Source of the DNA: Atopobium sp. BS2
Lineage (GTDB): Bacteria > Actinomycetota > Coriobacteriia > Coriobacteriales > Atopobiaceae
NCBI RefSeq assembly: GCF_000565075.1
Contig: NZ_JDFG01000047.1
Location: forward strand, 28,646 to 92,645
Direction of reading: 5' to 3'
Length of the DNA: 64,000 nucleotides
The notes under the pieces are model-generated. The model was not told the origin of the DNA. It saw nothing but the letters and a program-made list of their open reading frames with translations, and searched no databases. Every line of letters begins with the position of its first letter. Position 1 is the first letter of the stretch. A program made the position numbers and the translations under genes. Below are positions 45,968 through 54,801 of this stretch, in pieces.

Positions 45968-45980
45968 TTGGGGATAGGTC

Positions 45981-46586
45981 ATGTCATCAAAGACAATTTG
46001 GACACCTGCAAATATTGTTACCTGTGCTCGTGTGGTCTTAGTGCCCTTTTGGCTTCTCTTGGCGCAGCTTTTAGGTGTATCTCTGGCAGATTCTCTGACA
46101 ACACCTGGTTTTAAACTTGGAGCTTTTCTTGTTTTTATCGGCTATGTTGTCATTTCTTTGACCGATAAGCTTGATGGTTACCTTGCTCGTAGTAGAAATG
46201 AAGTTACTACCTTTGGTAAGTTCTTAGATCCAATTGCCGATAAACTCGCTGTTGTTGTAGCTCTTTTTGTACTTCTAGAGTGGCATATGGTTTCTCCTTG
46301 GGTGCTCTTAGTGATTGTTGCACGTGAGTTTTTGGTATCGGGCCTTAGGATGGTTGTTGCTTCAAAGGGAGTTGTTATTGCAGCTTCTGACTTGGGTAAG
46401 TGGAAGACCGCAACAACTATGGTTGCTATCTGCGGTTTACTCTTCTTGCCAAGTATTCCTGGTGGAATGATTCAGGATGTTTTGCTCTTTATCTTCAACG
46501 TATCTATGTGGGTTGCAGTAGTTCTAACGGCCTGGTCAGGAATTGACTACTTTGTAAAGTCGTGGCAATACATTGCTGAAGTTTAA
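45981..46586 (+). CDS. pgsA: CDP-diacylglycerol--glycerol-3-phosphate 3-phosphatidyltransferase
   Basis: PgsA makes phosphatidylglycerol phosphate at the membrane. The 201-residue protein has the CDP-alcohol phosphotransferase motif DGYLARSRNEVTTFGKFLD near residues 58-76 followed by PIAD, the D-G-x2-A-R-x8-G-x3-D-x3-D pattern. It has four to five hydrophobic segments. It lies before cinA and recA, the order seen in many Gram-positive bacteria. Confidence 0.94.
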   Translation: MSSKTIWTPANIVTCARVVLVPFWLLLAQLLGVSLADSLTTPGFKLGAFLVFIGYVVISLTDKLDGYLARSRNEVTTFGKFLDPIADKLAVVVALFVLLEWHMVSPWVLLVIVAREFLVSGLRMVVASKGVVIAASDLGKWKTATTMVAICGLLFLPSIPGGMIQDVLLFIFNVSMWVAVVLTAWSGIDYFVKSWQYIAEV

Positions 46587-46670
46587 CAAGATGGCGTCTC
46601 TCTGAGGCGCCGCTTTTGTATCAGATAAGCTTATGTGCAGGTCAAACGGTTTTGTGCTTAATGAAAAGTT

Positions 46671-47177
46671 GTGATTCAAATGTTTTCATCTGAAGTTCTT
46701 TCAGAAGCTCAAAGTGTTATTTCAGATGCCCTCGCATCAGGTCTTACCGTTGCTTCCGCCGAGTCTTGTACGGGAGGACTTGTTGCAGGCGCGCTTACGG
46801 CTATCTCTGGATCATCAAGCGTACTTAAGGGCTCTGTTGTAAGCTATACCATTGAGATTAAGCAAAAGGTATTAGGTGTTTCAAAAGACATTTTTGATGA
46901 ACCGTCCCTTGGTGCTGTTTCTGAACCCTGTGCTGCTCAGATGGCTTCGGGTGTTAGAGACGTTATTGGCTCAGATATTGCAGTTTCCGTTACAGGAATA
47001 GCAGGACCAACAGGAGAAGAACCTGGTAAACCAGTTGGAACAGTTTGGTTTGGCATTAACAGCAAAAACTTTATCCATACGGTCTGCAAACATTTTTCTG
47101 GTAATAGAGAACAGGTGCGAGAAGCTGCTGTTTTGCAGGCTTTACAATTAATTCATGAAGCAATTGTGAAGGCTTAA
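46671..47177 (+). CDS. cinA: CinA C-terminal domain protein (nicotinamide-nucleotide amidase)
   Basis: The 168-residue protein is the CinA/PncC C-terminal domain alone, with VASAESCTGGLVAGAL near residues 26-41 and SVTGIAGPTGEEPGKPVGTV near 105-124. It deamidates nicotinamide mononucleotide. Full-length CinA has an added N-terminal molybdopterin-like domain that is absent here. Either GTG 46671 or ATG 46680 may start it, and the ribosome site is weak. It stands just before recA, the usual competence/repair neighbourhood. Confidence 0.88.
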   Translation: MIQMFSSEVLSEAQSVISDALASGLTVASAESCTGGLVAGALTAISGSSSVLKGSVVSYTIEIKQKVLGVSKDIFDEPSLGAVSEPCAAQMASGVRDVIGSDIAVSVTGIAGPTGEEPGKPVGTVWFGINSKNFIHTVCKHFSGNREQVREAAVLQALQLIHEAIVKA

Positions 47178-47194
47178 AATTCAATTTTAATAGG

Positions 47195-47231
47195 GAGACT
47201 CAAAACTAGTTTGTTTTGAGTCTCTTAATTT
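47195..47231 (+). terminator. Rho-independent terminator after cinA
   Basis: GAGACTCAAAAC (47195-47206) pairs perfectly with GTTTTGAGTCTC (47213-47224) around a 6-base loop and is followed by TTAATTT. It isolates recA from upstream transcription. Confidence 0.85.
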
Positions 47232-47351
47232 CTGCGTCTATGCAGGACTTATACAGTCAAATTTGTAATTAAGAAGAAATTAACTGCTCAAGAGCGGAAA
47301 AATAGAGGTAAGAAATCAGACAAATTCCCTCTATAGAGTATATGTTTGACG

Positions 47352-47380
47352 TTGACATAGAACGTCTGTTCTTATATTAT
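47352..47380 (+). promoter_or_regulatory. recA promoter containing a LexA box
   Basis: TTGACA (47352-47357) and TATTAT (47375-47380) are separated by exactly 17 bases, a near-consensus sigma-70-type promoter. The spacer holds AGAACGTCTGTTCT (47359-47372), a GAAC-N4-GTTC SOS box of the Gram-positive type. LexA bound here would block RNA polymerase, so recA should be induced by DNA damage. The LexA gene and matching boxes are 10 kb downstream. Confidence 0.9.
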
Positions 47381-47409
47381 CGTGGTATCAGAAAGAGCAA
47401 GGAGTATTC

Positions 47410-48498
47410 ATGGCTAAAAAGGCAGTTTCAAAAGAGATTAAAGCTCGTACTACTGGTGATGAGAGAGATGAGGTTATCTCTTCAACCACTGCGGAGATTG
47501 AGAAGAAATTTGGTGCAGGCGCCATTATGCGTTTAGGTGAGGGTGGTCCTGCCTTTGATATTCAGGCCATTCCAACTGGCTCACTTGCTCTTGATGCAGC
47601 ATTGGGTATTGGCGGTGTTCCTCGCGGCCGTATCGTAGAGATTTATGGCCCAGAGTCTTCTGGTAAGACAACTCTTTCTCTAGAAATTCTTGCAGAAGCT
47701 CAGGCTCTCGGTGGTGTCGTTGCCTTTATTGATGCAGAACACGCACTAGACCCAGGTTATGCGGCTCGTATTGGCGTTGATATTGATGATGTTTTAATTT
47801 CTCAGCCAGATACTGGTGAGCAGGCTCTTGAGATTTGTGACATGCTTGTTCGCTCAGGCGCCATTGATGTTGTAGTTGTGGACTCTGTTGCTGCTCTTGT
47901 TCCTCGTGCAGAGATTGAGGGAGAGATCGGCGATTCTAGCGTTGGCCTTCAGGCTCGTCTTATGAGTCAGGCTCTCCGTAAATTAGCGGGTTCTCTTTCA
48001 AAGTCTAATACGCTTTGTATTTTTATTAACCAACTTAGAGAGAAGATTGGCGTTATGTTTGGAAGCCCAGAGACCACTTCTGGTGGTAGGGCTCTTAAGT
48101 TCTTCTCTACTGTCCGTATGGATATTCGCCGTGTTGACAGCATTAAGGTTAATGGAGAAAACGTTGGTAACCGTGTTCGCGTAAAGGTTGTAAAGAACAA
48201 GGTTGCTCCACCTTTTAAGGTTGCTGAGTTTGACATTATGTATGGTCAGGGCATCTCTAAAGAAGGCTCCATTCTTGATATGGCTGTTGACTTTGAGATT
48301 GTTAACAAGTCTGGTGCTTGGTTCACCTATGAGGGCGAGCGTCTTGGTCAGGGTAGAGAAGCAGCTAAAGCTTTCCTTACGGCCAATCCAGACCTTATGG
48401 AAGAGATTGATCACAAAGTACGAGTTGCTTGTGGTCTTGTATTTGATGAGGATTCCGAAGTTGGCACTCCAGTTGCAACGGAAGATTCTGCTGAATAA
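47410..48498 (+). CDS. recA: Recombinase RecA
   Basis: RecA forms filaments on single-stranded DNA, drives strand exchange and triggers LexA self-cleavage. The 362-residue protein has Walker [11 protein letters not shown] near residues 80-89, the IDAEHALDP segment near 110, Walker [20 protein letters not shown] near 155-173, and loop L2. The start follows AAGGAG, about 25 bases past the -10 box. It overlaps recX by one base. Confidence 0.98.
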   Translation: MAKKAVSKEIKARTTGDERDEVISSTTAEIEKKFGAGAIMRLGEGGPAFDIQAIPTGSLALDAALGIGGVPRGRIVEIYGPESSGKTTLSLEILAEAQALGGVVAFIDAEHALDPGYAARIGVDIDDVLISQPDTGEQALEICDMLVRSGAIDVVVVDSVAALVPRAEIEGEIGDSSVGLQARLMSQALRKLAGSLSKSNTLCIFINQLREKIGVMFGSPETTSGGRALKFFSTVRMDIRRVDSIKVNGENVGNRVRVKVVKNKVAPPFKVAEFDIMYGQGISKEGSILDMAVDFEIVNKSGAWFTYEGERLGQGREAAKAFLTANPDLMEEIDHKVRVACGLVFDEDSEVGTPVATEDSAE

Positions 48499-49172
48499 TG
48501 TCAGAGATTTCTTGGACAATTGAGCTTCCACAAAAGAAACAAGCAGTTCTTGGTCAAGCAAAGCCCAAGGCAAAGATTATTTTAGAAACTGAAGTTGGAG
48601 GAACAGAGGAATTCTTTGTTCCTCCAACAGTAGCACGAGCTCTTTTGAGTAAAGAGAAAGATGGTGTTTTTACGCCTTCTTCTCGCAATGAGTTTTTGTA
48701 TGAGGTTAAAGAGATTTCAACTCAGTGTATTAAAGCTCGCATTGAGGCGTTAATTGTAAAAAGGGATTACTCTACAGCAGAGCTTCAGAAAAAACTCATG
48801 CTTGACGGTTATCAGAAGAATGTAAGAGACCCTGCAGTGCAGAGGGCTGTTGAAGTTGGTTTGATTAATGACAGTCGTTTTGCAGACGTCTATATACGTT
48901 CTAAAGTTTCACAAGGCTGGGGTCCTCTTAAAATTAAAACCGAAATTTCTAAAAAAGGGATTGAAGTTGAGACACTCCCTGGATGGCCTGACGCTTATTT
49001 TTCTGATGTGGATGAATTTGAAGTTGCGTATTCTTTGGCGCAGAGAAAACACCTGTCGGGAAAAAATGATTATGAGAAGCTTGTCAGGTTTCTCGCCACA
49101 AAGGGATATTCATTTTCTATAGCATCATCTGTTGCTAAAAAGATCTTGGATGAAATCGCCACATCTGAATGA
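48498..49172 (+). CDS. recX: Regulatory protein RecX
   Basis: RecX limits RecA filament growth. The 224-residue protein has a variable N-terminus and three-helix repeats typical of the family, including KRDYSTAELQKKLMLDGY near 89-106 and GLINDSRFADVYIRSKVSQG near 119-138. It begins within the recA stop (TAATG), so it is cotranscribed and SOS-induced with recA. Confidence 0.9.
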   Translation: MSEISWTIELPQKKQAVLGQAKPKAKIILETEVGGTEEFFVPPTVARALLSKEKDGVFTPSSRNEFLYEVKEISTQCIKARIEALIVKRDYSTAELQKKLMLDGYQKNVRDPAVQRAVEVGLINDSRFADVYIRSKVSQGWGPLKIKTEISKKGIEVETLPGWPDAYFSDVDEFEVAYSLAQRKHLSGKNDYEKLVRFLATKGYSFSIASSVAKKILDEIATSE

Positions 49173-49236
49173 ATATATTTGCTTAGCTTATAAGTCTGTT
49201 GTATTGATGTACTTTACTTTTCCTACCTGCTATTTA

Positions 49237-49265
49237 TTGACAAAAGTTACAATGCTCTATACGAT
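49237..49265 (+). promoter_or_regulatory. Promoter for a long leader RNA before rny
   Basis: TTGACA (49237-49242) and TACGAT (49260-49265) have a 17-base spacer. Transcription should begin near 49272, about 184 bases before the rny start, leaving a long untranslated leader with several hairpins. Confidence 0.75.
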
Positions 49266-49271
49266 AAATAT

Positions 49272-49399
49272 GCCGTGAATAGGCTCATTTCCGCTGGGCA
49301 ACCAGCGTCACGTATACAGTAGGTATCTCATACATTTGATCTATCTCTGAATGTGGCATGACCAGCCAATGAACCCTGCTCATGGCGGGTTCTTTAGAT
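49272..49399 (+). ncRNA. Candidate structured leader or small RNA upstream of rny, ending at an intrinsic-terminator-like hairpin
   Basis: Downstream of a good promoter, the RNA would contain a perfect hairpin CGCTGG-GCAA-CCAGCG (49292-49307) with a GNRA tetraloop, then about 60 bases of less structured sequence. A stem GAACCC/GGGTTC (49371-49392, inner GC/GC pair) follows and runs into TTTAG. A second hairpin, TTTAGA/TCTAAA (49393-49414), abuts it and could compete. No known riboswitch, T-box, 6S or SRP signature was recognised. It may be an attenuator controlling RNase Y, or a separate small RNA. Confidence 0.5.
49371..49399 (+). terminator. Terminator-like hairpin in the rny leader
   Basis: A 6-bp GAACCC/GGGTTC stem with an extra GC/GC inner pair is followed by TTTAGAT. 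The T tract is short, so termination would be partial. It lies 57 bases before the rny start. Confidence 0.55.
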
Positions 49400-49455
49400 A
49401 CTGTTGTGTCTAAAGTCTCCTGAACACTTATGTAATCGCCATTTGAGGAGTAGGT

Positions 49456-51009
49456 ATGGAATTAGCAGCAGTAGGCATTGTTTGCCTTCTTGTGGGAGTA
49501 GGCCTTGCATACGGCGTACTCTCTAACATTAGTAATTCAAAGATTAAAACTGCAGAACAGCAGTTAAAAGATGCTCAGACTAGTGCAGATCGTATTGCTT
49601 CTGAAGCAGCTCGCCAGGCAGAAACAGTTAAAAAAGAAGCTGTTCTTGAGGCTAAAGAAGAAGTTCTTCAGCTTAAGCAGTCAGCAGAGGCAGATGAGAA
49701 AAAGCGTAAGAGTGAGCTTCGTAGCATGGAGAATCGTATTCTTCAGCGTGAAGAGTCCCTTGATCACCGTACTGATGCACTAGAGAAGCGTGAGCATCAG
49801 CTCTCCAGCCTTCAGGGCCAGCTTGATCGTCGTAAGAACGATTTGGATTCTCTTGTCTCCCAGCAGTCTCAAGAGCTTGAGCGCATTGCAGCTCTTACAA
49901 AAGATGAGGCTCATGATGAGCTTCTAGCTCGAGTCCGTTCTGAAAGTGTTCGCGATGAGGCTATGATTCTTCGTGAGTCTGAGCAGCGCGTTCGTGCACA
50001 AGCAGATAAAACTGCACGTGAGATTATTTCTACCGCTATTCAGCGTGTCGCTGCAGATCAAGCTTCTGAGATTACAGTAACTTCTGTCCATATCCCATCT
50101 GATGATCTAAAGGGTAGGATTATTGGACGTGAGGGTAGAAACATTCGTACCTTCGAGCAGGTGTCTGGTGTTTCTCTTGTTATTGATGACACTCCAGAGA
50201 CTGTAGTTCTTTCAAGTTTTGATCCAGTCCGCCGTGAGACCGCTCGTGTTGCACTTGAGAACCTCATTGCAGACGGTCGTATTCATCCAGCACGTATTGA
50301 AGAGCTCTACAAGAAGGCTGAAGCCCTTGTTAACGAGCGTGTTCTTGAGGCTGGCGAACAGGCTGCATTTGATTGTGGTATTCATGATCTTCATCCAGAG
50401 ATCGTAAAGACTCTTGGTAAGCTTCGCTACCGTACTTCTTACGGTCAGAATGTTCTTGCTCACTCTGTTCAGGTTGCAGTACTTTGCGGCATTATGGCTG
50501 AAGAGCTTGGCCTTGAGCCTGCTCCAGCTAAGCGCGCTGGTCTGCTTCATGACCTTGGTAAGGCAATTGACCACGAGGTTGAGGGTCCACACGCTGTAAT
50601 TGGTGCAGACCTTGCTCGTCGTCATGGTGAGCGTCCAGAGATTGTTCACGCCATTGAGGCTCATCACGCAGATATCGAGCCAAATACTGTTCTTGACATG
50701 CTTGTTATGGCTGCAGACGCTATTTCTGCTGCTCGTCCTGGCGCTCGTCGTGAGTCTGCTGAGAACTACATCAAGCGTCTTGAGAAGCTTGAGGCTATCT
50801 CCAATGCACATGAGGGTGTTGAGCGTACTTACGCAATGCAGGCTGGCCGTGAGCTTCACGTGATGGTTGAGCCTCAGATGATTAGCGATTCCGAGGCAAC
50901 TGTTCTTGCTCACGATATTGCTAAGCAAATTGAGGATGAGATGGAATACCCAGGACAGGTCCGCGTTGTTGTTATTCGCGAGTCTCGTGCTGTAGACGTT
51001 GCTAAGTAA
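49456..51009 (+). CDS. rny: Ribonuclease Y
   Basis: RNase Y is a membrane-anchored endonuclease that starts mRNA decay. The 517-residue protein has an N-terminal membrane segment (residues 2-20), a long charged coiled coil (about 25-200), a KH domain with GRIIGREGRNIRTFEQ near 215-230 and an HD domain with LLHDLGKAIDHE near 363-374. A GAGGAG site precedes the start. It is first in a group with a GHKL ATPase gene, spoVS and miaB. Confidence 0.96.
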   Translation: MELAAVGIVCLLVGVGLAYGVLSNISNSKIKTAEQQLKDAQTSADRIASEAARQAETVKKEAVLEAKEEVLQLKQSAEADEKKRKSELRSMENRILQREESLDHRTDALEKREHQLSSLQGQLDRRKNDLDSLVSQQSQELERIAALTKDEAHDELLARVRSESVRDEAMILRESEQRVRAQADKTAREIISTAIQRVAADQASEITVTSVHIPSDDLKGRIIGREGRNIRTFEQVSGVSLVIDDTPETVVLSSFDPVRRETARVALENLIADGRIHPARIEELYKKAEALVNERVLEAGEQAAFDCGIHDLHPEIVKTLGKLRYRTSYGQNVLAHSVQVAVLCGIMAEELGLEPAPAKRAGLLHDLGKAIDHEVEGPHAVIGADLARRHGERPEIVHAIEAHHADIEPNTVLDMLVMAADAISAARPGARRESAENYIKRLEKLEAISNAHEGVERTYAMQAGRELHVMVEPQMISDSEATVLAHDIAKQIEDEMEYPGQVRVVVIRESRAVDVAK

Positions 51010-51012
51010 TTT

Positions 51013-52098
51013 ATGGCAGCCACTTCTACTGACTTAACAGGTTTTGTCGCCTCCATGGGAGGTGAGCGCGCACTCCGTGTCGAGGAATCCCTCGGCGCGG
51101 GGTACGTTCGTTTACGCGTAGCAGAAGCAGAGCGTAGACAGGCAAAGCATGATATTCGTTCGGTAGAAGATATTGTTATTGAGCTCTTGCGTAATTCTCG
51201 CGACGCTGGTGCTCGTCACATTTATGTTGCAACGTCTAAAGAGGGTGCGCTCAGAACTATCACCATACTTGATGATGGTCAGGGTATTCCAAAAGACATG
51301 CAGGAGAAAATCTTTGAAGCTCGTGTAACTTCAAAGCTTGAGAGCATGCATATGGACCGTTGGGGAATTCATGGTCGAGGCATGGCTCTCTATTCCATCA
51401 AAGAAAACTGTGAATCAGCCCAGGTTGTGGCTTCTGCTCCAGGACTCGGCTCTGTTATACAGATTGTGGTAGACACTACTAAAATTTCCGAGCGAGTAGA
51501 CCAGTCTACTTGGCCAACTTGTGGTTTGAATGAGGACGGACTCAAAACAACCGTTAAAGGCCCCCATAACATTATTCGTACCTGCTGTGACTTTGCGCTT
51601 GAGGTTAAAGGCTCGTGCGAGGTAATGCTGGGCTCTGCTGCAGAGATTGCAGCTACTGCTCGTCGCAGAATTGCGCAGACGCTTGATATTGCTGACCTGC
51701 TTTTTGTTGAAGGCTTTGAAAACGTTCCTGTTCTCGAGCGCTTCAGGGCCGCAGCGGATGCAACAGAGCTTTCTGAGGTTTGTAAGTCTCTTGGTCTTTC
51801 AATGTCAGATAGAACTGCTCACAGAATTATTGCTGAGCAGATTAAGCCTTTGCGTAGTGTGTATGCACAGGTCAGCCATTCTACTGAACCTGAAGGGGTT
51901 TCTCGCGAAATTGATCTGATGAAAGACCATCGAGGTCTCAAGATGAGTAAGGCTGATATCAGCAGCTTTTCTCGAAAAATGGAGCAGAGTTTTGCTGAGT
52001 TGTCCGAGAAATACTACGTTTCTTTGACGTCTGAGCCTCGTGTTCGTGTAAGTAAAAATAAAATTGTTGTGACTTTTGATATTGAGTCGCAAGAGTAG
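51013..52098 (+). CDS. Stand-alone GHKL-type ATPase of unknown function
   Basis: The 361-residue protein has the three Bergerat-fold ATP motifs of the GHKL superfamily: N box ELLRNSRDAGA near residues 57-67, G1 DDGQGIP near 87-93 and G2 GIHGRGMALYS near 118-128. The pattern resembles the ATPase end of histidine kinases, MutL and Hsp90. There is no histidine dimerisation domain, sensor, membrane segment or adjacent response regulator. The remaining 230 residues are not recognised. It starts 3 bases after rny and 27 bases before spoVS, so it probably acts with them. In Bacillus this position is held by ymdB. Confidence 0.8.
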   Translation: MAATSTDLTGFVASMGGERALRVEESLGAGYVRLRVAEAERRQAKHDIRSVEDIVIELLRNSRDAGARHIYVATSKEGALRTITILDDGQGIPKDMQEKIFEARVTSKLESMHMDRWGIHGRGMALYSIKENCESAQVVASAPGLGSVIQIVVDTTKISERVDQSTWPTCGLNEDGLKTTVKGPHNIIRTCCDFALEVKGSCEVMLGSAAEIAATARRRIAQTLDIADLLFVEGFENVPVLERFRAAADATELSEVCKSLGLSMSDRTAHRIIAEQIKPLRSVYAQVSHSTEPEGVSREIDLMKDHRGLKMSKADISSFSRKMEQSFAELSEKYYVSLTSEPRVRVSKNKIVVTFDIESQE

Positions 52099-52125
52099 AA
52101 CAAACGCACAATAATTGGAGCACTC

Positions 52126-52449
52126 ATGGGTTTGCTTAAAGTTTCAAGTAAGTCTTCACCAGCTTCTGTAGCAGGAGCTATTGCGGGACTGGTTAAAGAT
52201 AATGAACCTGTTATGCTCCAGTGTATTGGTGCTGGTGCAGTCAACCAGGGCATCAAAGCTATTGCTATTGCGCGTGGCTTCCTGATTCCTTGCGGCCTGG
52301 ATATCACCTGTGCTCCAACATTTTCTGATATCGAGATTGCAGGGGAGAGTAGAACTGCAATTAAAATTGCCATTTATGTCCACACACTGTCTGCCCCTGA
52401 TACGCAGACTCCAGCTGTTAGTTCCACTGAGTATAACGAGGTACTTTAA
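52126..52449 (+). CDS. spoVS: SpoVS-family protein
   Basis: The 107-residue protein matches SpoVS (an Alba-like fold) almost to its end: MGLLKVSSKSSPASVAGAIA at the start, then IGAGAVNQGIKAIAIARGFL near 37-56 and PTFSDIEIAGESRTAIKI near 66-83. In Bacillus it affects sporulation stage V and septation. No sporulation genes are seen here and Coriobacteriia are not known to sporulate, so a more general nucleic-acid-related role is likely. A TTGGAG site precedes the start. Confidence 0.92.
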   Translation: MGLLKVSSKSSPASVAGAIAGLVKDNEPVMLQCIGAGAVNQGIKAIAIARGFLIPCGLDITCAPTFSDIEIAGESRTAIKIAIYVHTLSAPDTQTPAVSSTEYNEVL

Positions 52450-52451
52450 GC

Positions 52452-53819
52452 ATGATTGAAAATTCCGAGCTCGTAGGAAAAACATATCACATCAAAACTT
52501 TTGGCTGCCAGATGAATCTGCACGATACAGAGCGAGTATCTGGTCTGCTTGAGGCTTGTGGCTGCAATGAGGTTTCAGATACCGATGACGCAGATATTGT
52601 CATCTTTATGACTTGTAGTGTTCGTGAGAACGCTGATCAGCGTCTCTACGGTCAGGCTTCTGCTATGGTCAGCGCTCCAACGCCTCCATCAGGCAAGCGT
52701 GTTGTTGCTATTGGCGGCTGCATTGCGCAGCGTGATGGCGAGAAGCTCCGTGAAAAGGTCCCAGCCGTTGACGTTGTGTTTGGCACCAGCGCACTTGCAA
52801 GCTTGCCAACACTTCTCACCAGCGCATTTAGAGGCGAGAATGACCGTGTAGCCGTAGACACTTCTGAGGAGGGTAAGGGTTTCTCCACAGATTTGCCAAG
52901 CAACCGCGCTCAGCAGTATCACGCTTGGGTGCCTATCATGACCGGCTGCAATAATTTCTGTACGTATTGCATTGTTCCTTACGTTCGCGGTCGTGAGCGC
53001 AGTCGCACCTTTGAGGCTGTTATTGGTGAGTGCGAGCGTCTTGTCGCAGATGGCGTCCGCGAGATTACGCTTCTTGGCCAAAACGTTAACTCATATGGTC
53101 GCGATCTCTACGGTAAGCCTCGTTTTGCAGAGCTTTTGCATGCTGTGGGTCAGACAGGCGTTGAGCGCATTCGTTTTACTTCTTCAAATCCAAAGGATCT
53201 TACTGATGAGACTATTGCGGCCATGAAAGAAACGCCAGCTGTAATGCCTCATCTTCATCTTGCGGTTCAAAGTGGCTCTACGCGTGTTCTCAAAAAGATG
53301 AACCGCAGCTATACACGAGAAGAGTACTTAGACGTGGTTTCTCGCCTGCGCGCAGCTATTCCAGGATTGGCGCTTTCAACTGACATTATCGTTGGCTTCC
53401 CCGGAGAGACTGAGGAAGACTTTGAGGATACGCTTTCTTTGGTCAAAGAAGCTGGGTATTCTTCCGCATATACCTTCATTTACTCTAAGCGTCCAGGCAC
53501 TCCTGCGGCAAAATACGAAGATAACACGCCTCACGAGGTCATCCAGGAGCGCTTTGATAGGCTTGCAGAGCTTGTGGCTCAGCAGGCGCATGACGCTAAC
53601 CAGGTAGATCTCAATACTACACAGGCAGTTCTTGTTGAGGGAACTTCCAAGCGTGACAATACCGTTATGGTGGGACATAGCGAGAAGAACCAAACAGTTC
53701 ACTTCAATCTGCCAGAAGGTTACACACCAGAAGATCTTATCGGCAAAATTGTTGATGTCCATATTGATGAGGCTCGTACCTGGTATCTGCGCGGAACCAT
53801 GGAGTCTGATCCTCGATGA
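52452..53819 (+). CDS. miaB: tRNA-2-methylthio-N6-dimethylallyladenosine synthase MiaB
   Basis: MiaB methylthiolates i6A at tRNA position 37. The 455-residue protein has the GCQMNLHDTERVSGLL N-terminal motif near residues 19-34, the radical SAM cluster GCNNFCTYC near 162-170 and a C-terminal TRAM domain. It is directly followed, with a 4-base overlap, by miaA, which makes its i6A substrate. This fixes its identity among the three methylthiotransferases of the window. Confidence 0.96.
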   Translation: MIENSELVGKTYHIKTFGCQMNLHDTERVSGLLEACGCNEVSDTDDADIVIFMTCSVRENADQRLYGQASAMVSAPTPPSGKRVVAIGGCIAQRDGEKLREKVPAVDVVFGTSALASLPTLLTSAFRGENDRVAVDTSEEGKGFSTDLPSNRAQQYHAWVPIMTGCNNFCTYCIVPYVRGRERSRTFEAVIGECERLVADGVREITLLGQNVNSYGRDLYGKPRFAELLHAVGQTGVERIRFTSSNPKDLTDETIAAMKETPAVMPHLHLAVQSGSTRVLKKMNRSYTREEYLDVVSRLRAAIPGLALSTDIIVGFPGETEEDFEDTLSLVKEAGYSSAYTFIYSKRPGTPAAKYEDNTPHEVIQERFDRLAELVAQQAHDANQVDLNTTQAVLVEGTSKRDNTVMVGHSEKNQTVHFNLPEGYTPEDLIGKIVDVHIDEARTWYLRGTMESDPR

Positions 53820-54754
53820 GCTCTCATGGCTCAGTTATCTGCATTGTAGGCCCCACGGCTTCGGGCAAAAGCTCCTTATCTGAGCTGGTAGCTAAGAAGC
53901 TTGAGACCTCTGTCATTTCTGTTGATGCAATGCAGGTTTATCGTGGCATGGATATTGGAACCGCTAAAACTCCTGTTGACGAGCGAGAAGTTCCTCTTCT
54001 CATGGTAGATTGTGCCAACATTTCAGAAGAATATTCTGTCCAGATGTTTCAAGTGGCAGCTCGCGCGGAAGCTCATAAGCTTATTAAAGCTGGTAAAACA
54101 CCTGTATTCTGTGGCGGAACGGGTCTTTATCTTGATTCGATTATCGACCAGATGGAGTTTCCTTCAGGCTCAATCGAGTCTCCTGTACGTACTCGTTATG
54201 AAAAGCTTGCAGAAGAGCTTGGTGCTGAGGGCTTGCACGAATTTCTGACCACAAAAGATGCAGCAAGTGCAGAGCTTATTCATCCAAATAACGTACGACG
54301 CGTTGTAAGGGCTTTAGAGCTCTTGGAAGAGGGCAAGTCGTATGCAACTCATCATGAGGGCCTAAAGAATCACACACCGTACTTTGACGCCCAGATATGG
54401 GGTCTTACGATGGACCGTCAGCGTCTTTATGAGCGAATAAACCTCCGAGTTGACCTTATGTTTGAGCAAGGGCTTGTAGAAGAGGTGCAAGCGCTTATTG
54501 AGTCAGGTCTCTCTGAAAATTGTACGGCTGGTCAGGCAATTGGCTACAAAGAGTTCTTTGCGTACTTTGCTGGAGAGCAATCGCTTGAACAAACGCGTGA
54601 GCTTATTAAACAGCACACCAGGCAGTATGCTAAGCGTCAGATTTCTTGGCTTAAACGAGATGGTCGAGTCAGGTGGCTTGATATGGATCAACTCACGCCT
54701 GAAGATGCGCTCGAGATGATTCTTGTGCAGCATGCTGACGTACAATGCCAGTAG
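53816..54754 (+). CDS. miaA: tRNA dimethylallyltransferase
   Basis: MiaA transfers a dimethylallyl group to A37 of tRNAs that read codons starting with U. The 312-residue protein has the P-loop GPTASGKSSL near residues 11-20, the SVDAMQVYRGMDIGTAK segment near 38-54 and a C-terminal QISWLKRD motif near 280. It overlaps miaB by ATGA, so translation is probably coupled. Confidence 0.96.
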   Translation: MSSHGSVICIVGPTASGKSSLSELVAKKLETSVISVDAMQVYRGMDIGTAKTPVDEREVPLLMVDCANISEEYSVQMFQVAARAEAHKLIKAGKTPVFCGGTGLYLDSIIDQMEFPSGSIESPVRTRYEKLAEELGAEGLHEFLTTKDAASAELIHPNNVRRVVRALELLEEGKSYATHHEGLKNHTPYFDAQIWGLTMDRQRLYERINLRVDLMFEQGLVEEVQALIESGLSENCTAGQAIGYKEFFAYFAGEQSLEQTRELIKQHTRQYAKRQISWLKRDGRVRWLDMDQLTPEDALEMILVQHADVQCQ

Positions 54755-54801
54755 GACACATCAAAAACTAACGTATTTACCTTGTCTTAGATGGGGAGTT
54801 T

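Noticed and set aside
49272..49455. T-box, SAM, TPP, cobalamin, 6S or SRP RNA in the rny leader
   Set aside because: None of the conserved sequence signatures of these classes could be found; only generic hairpins are visible.
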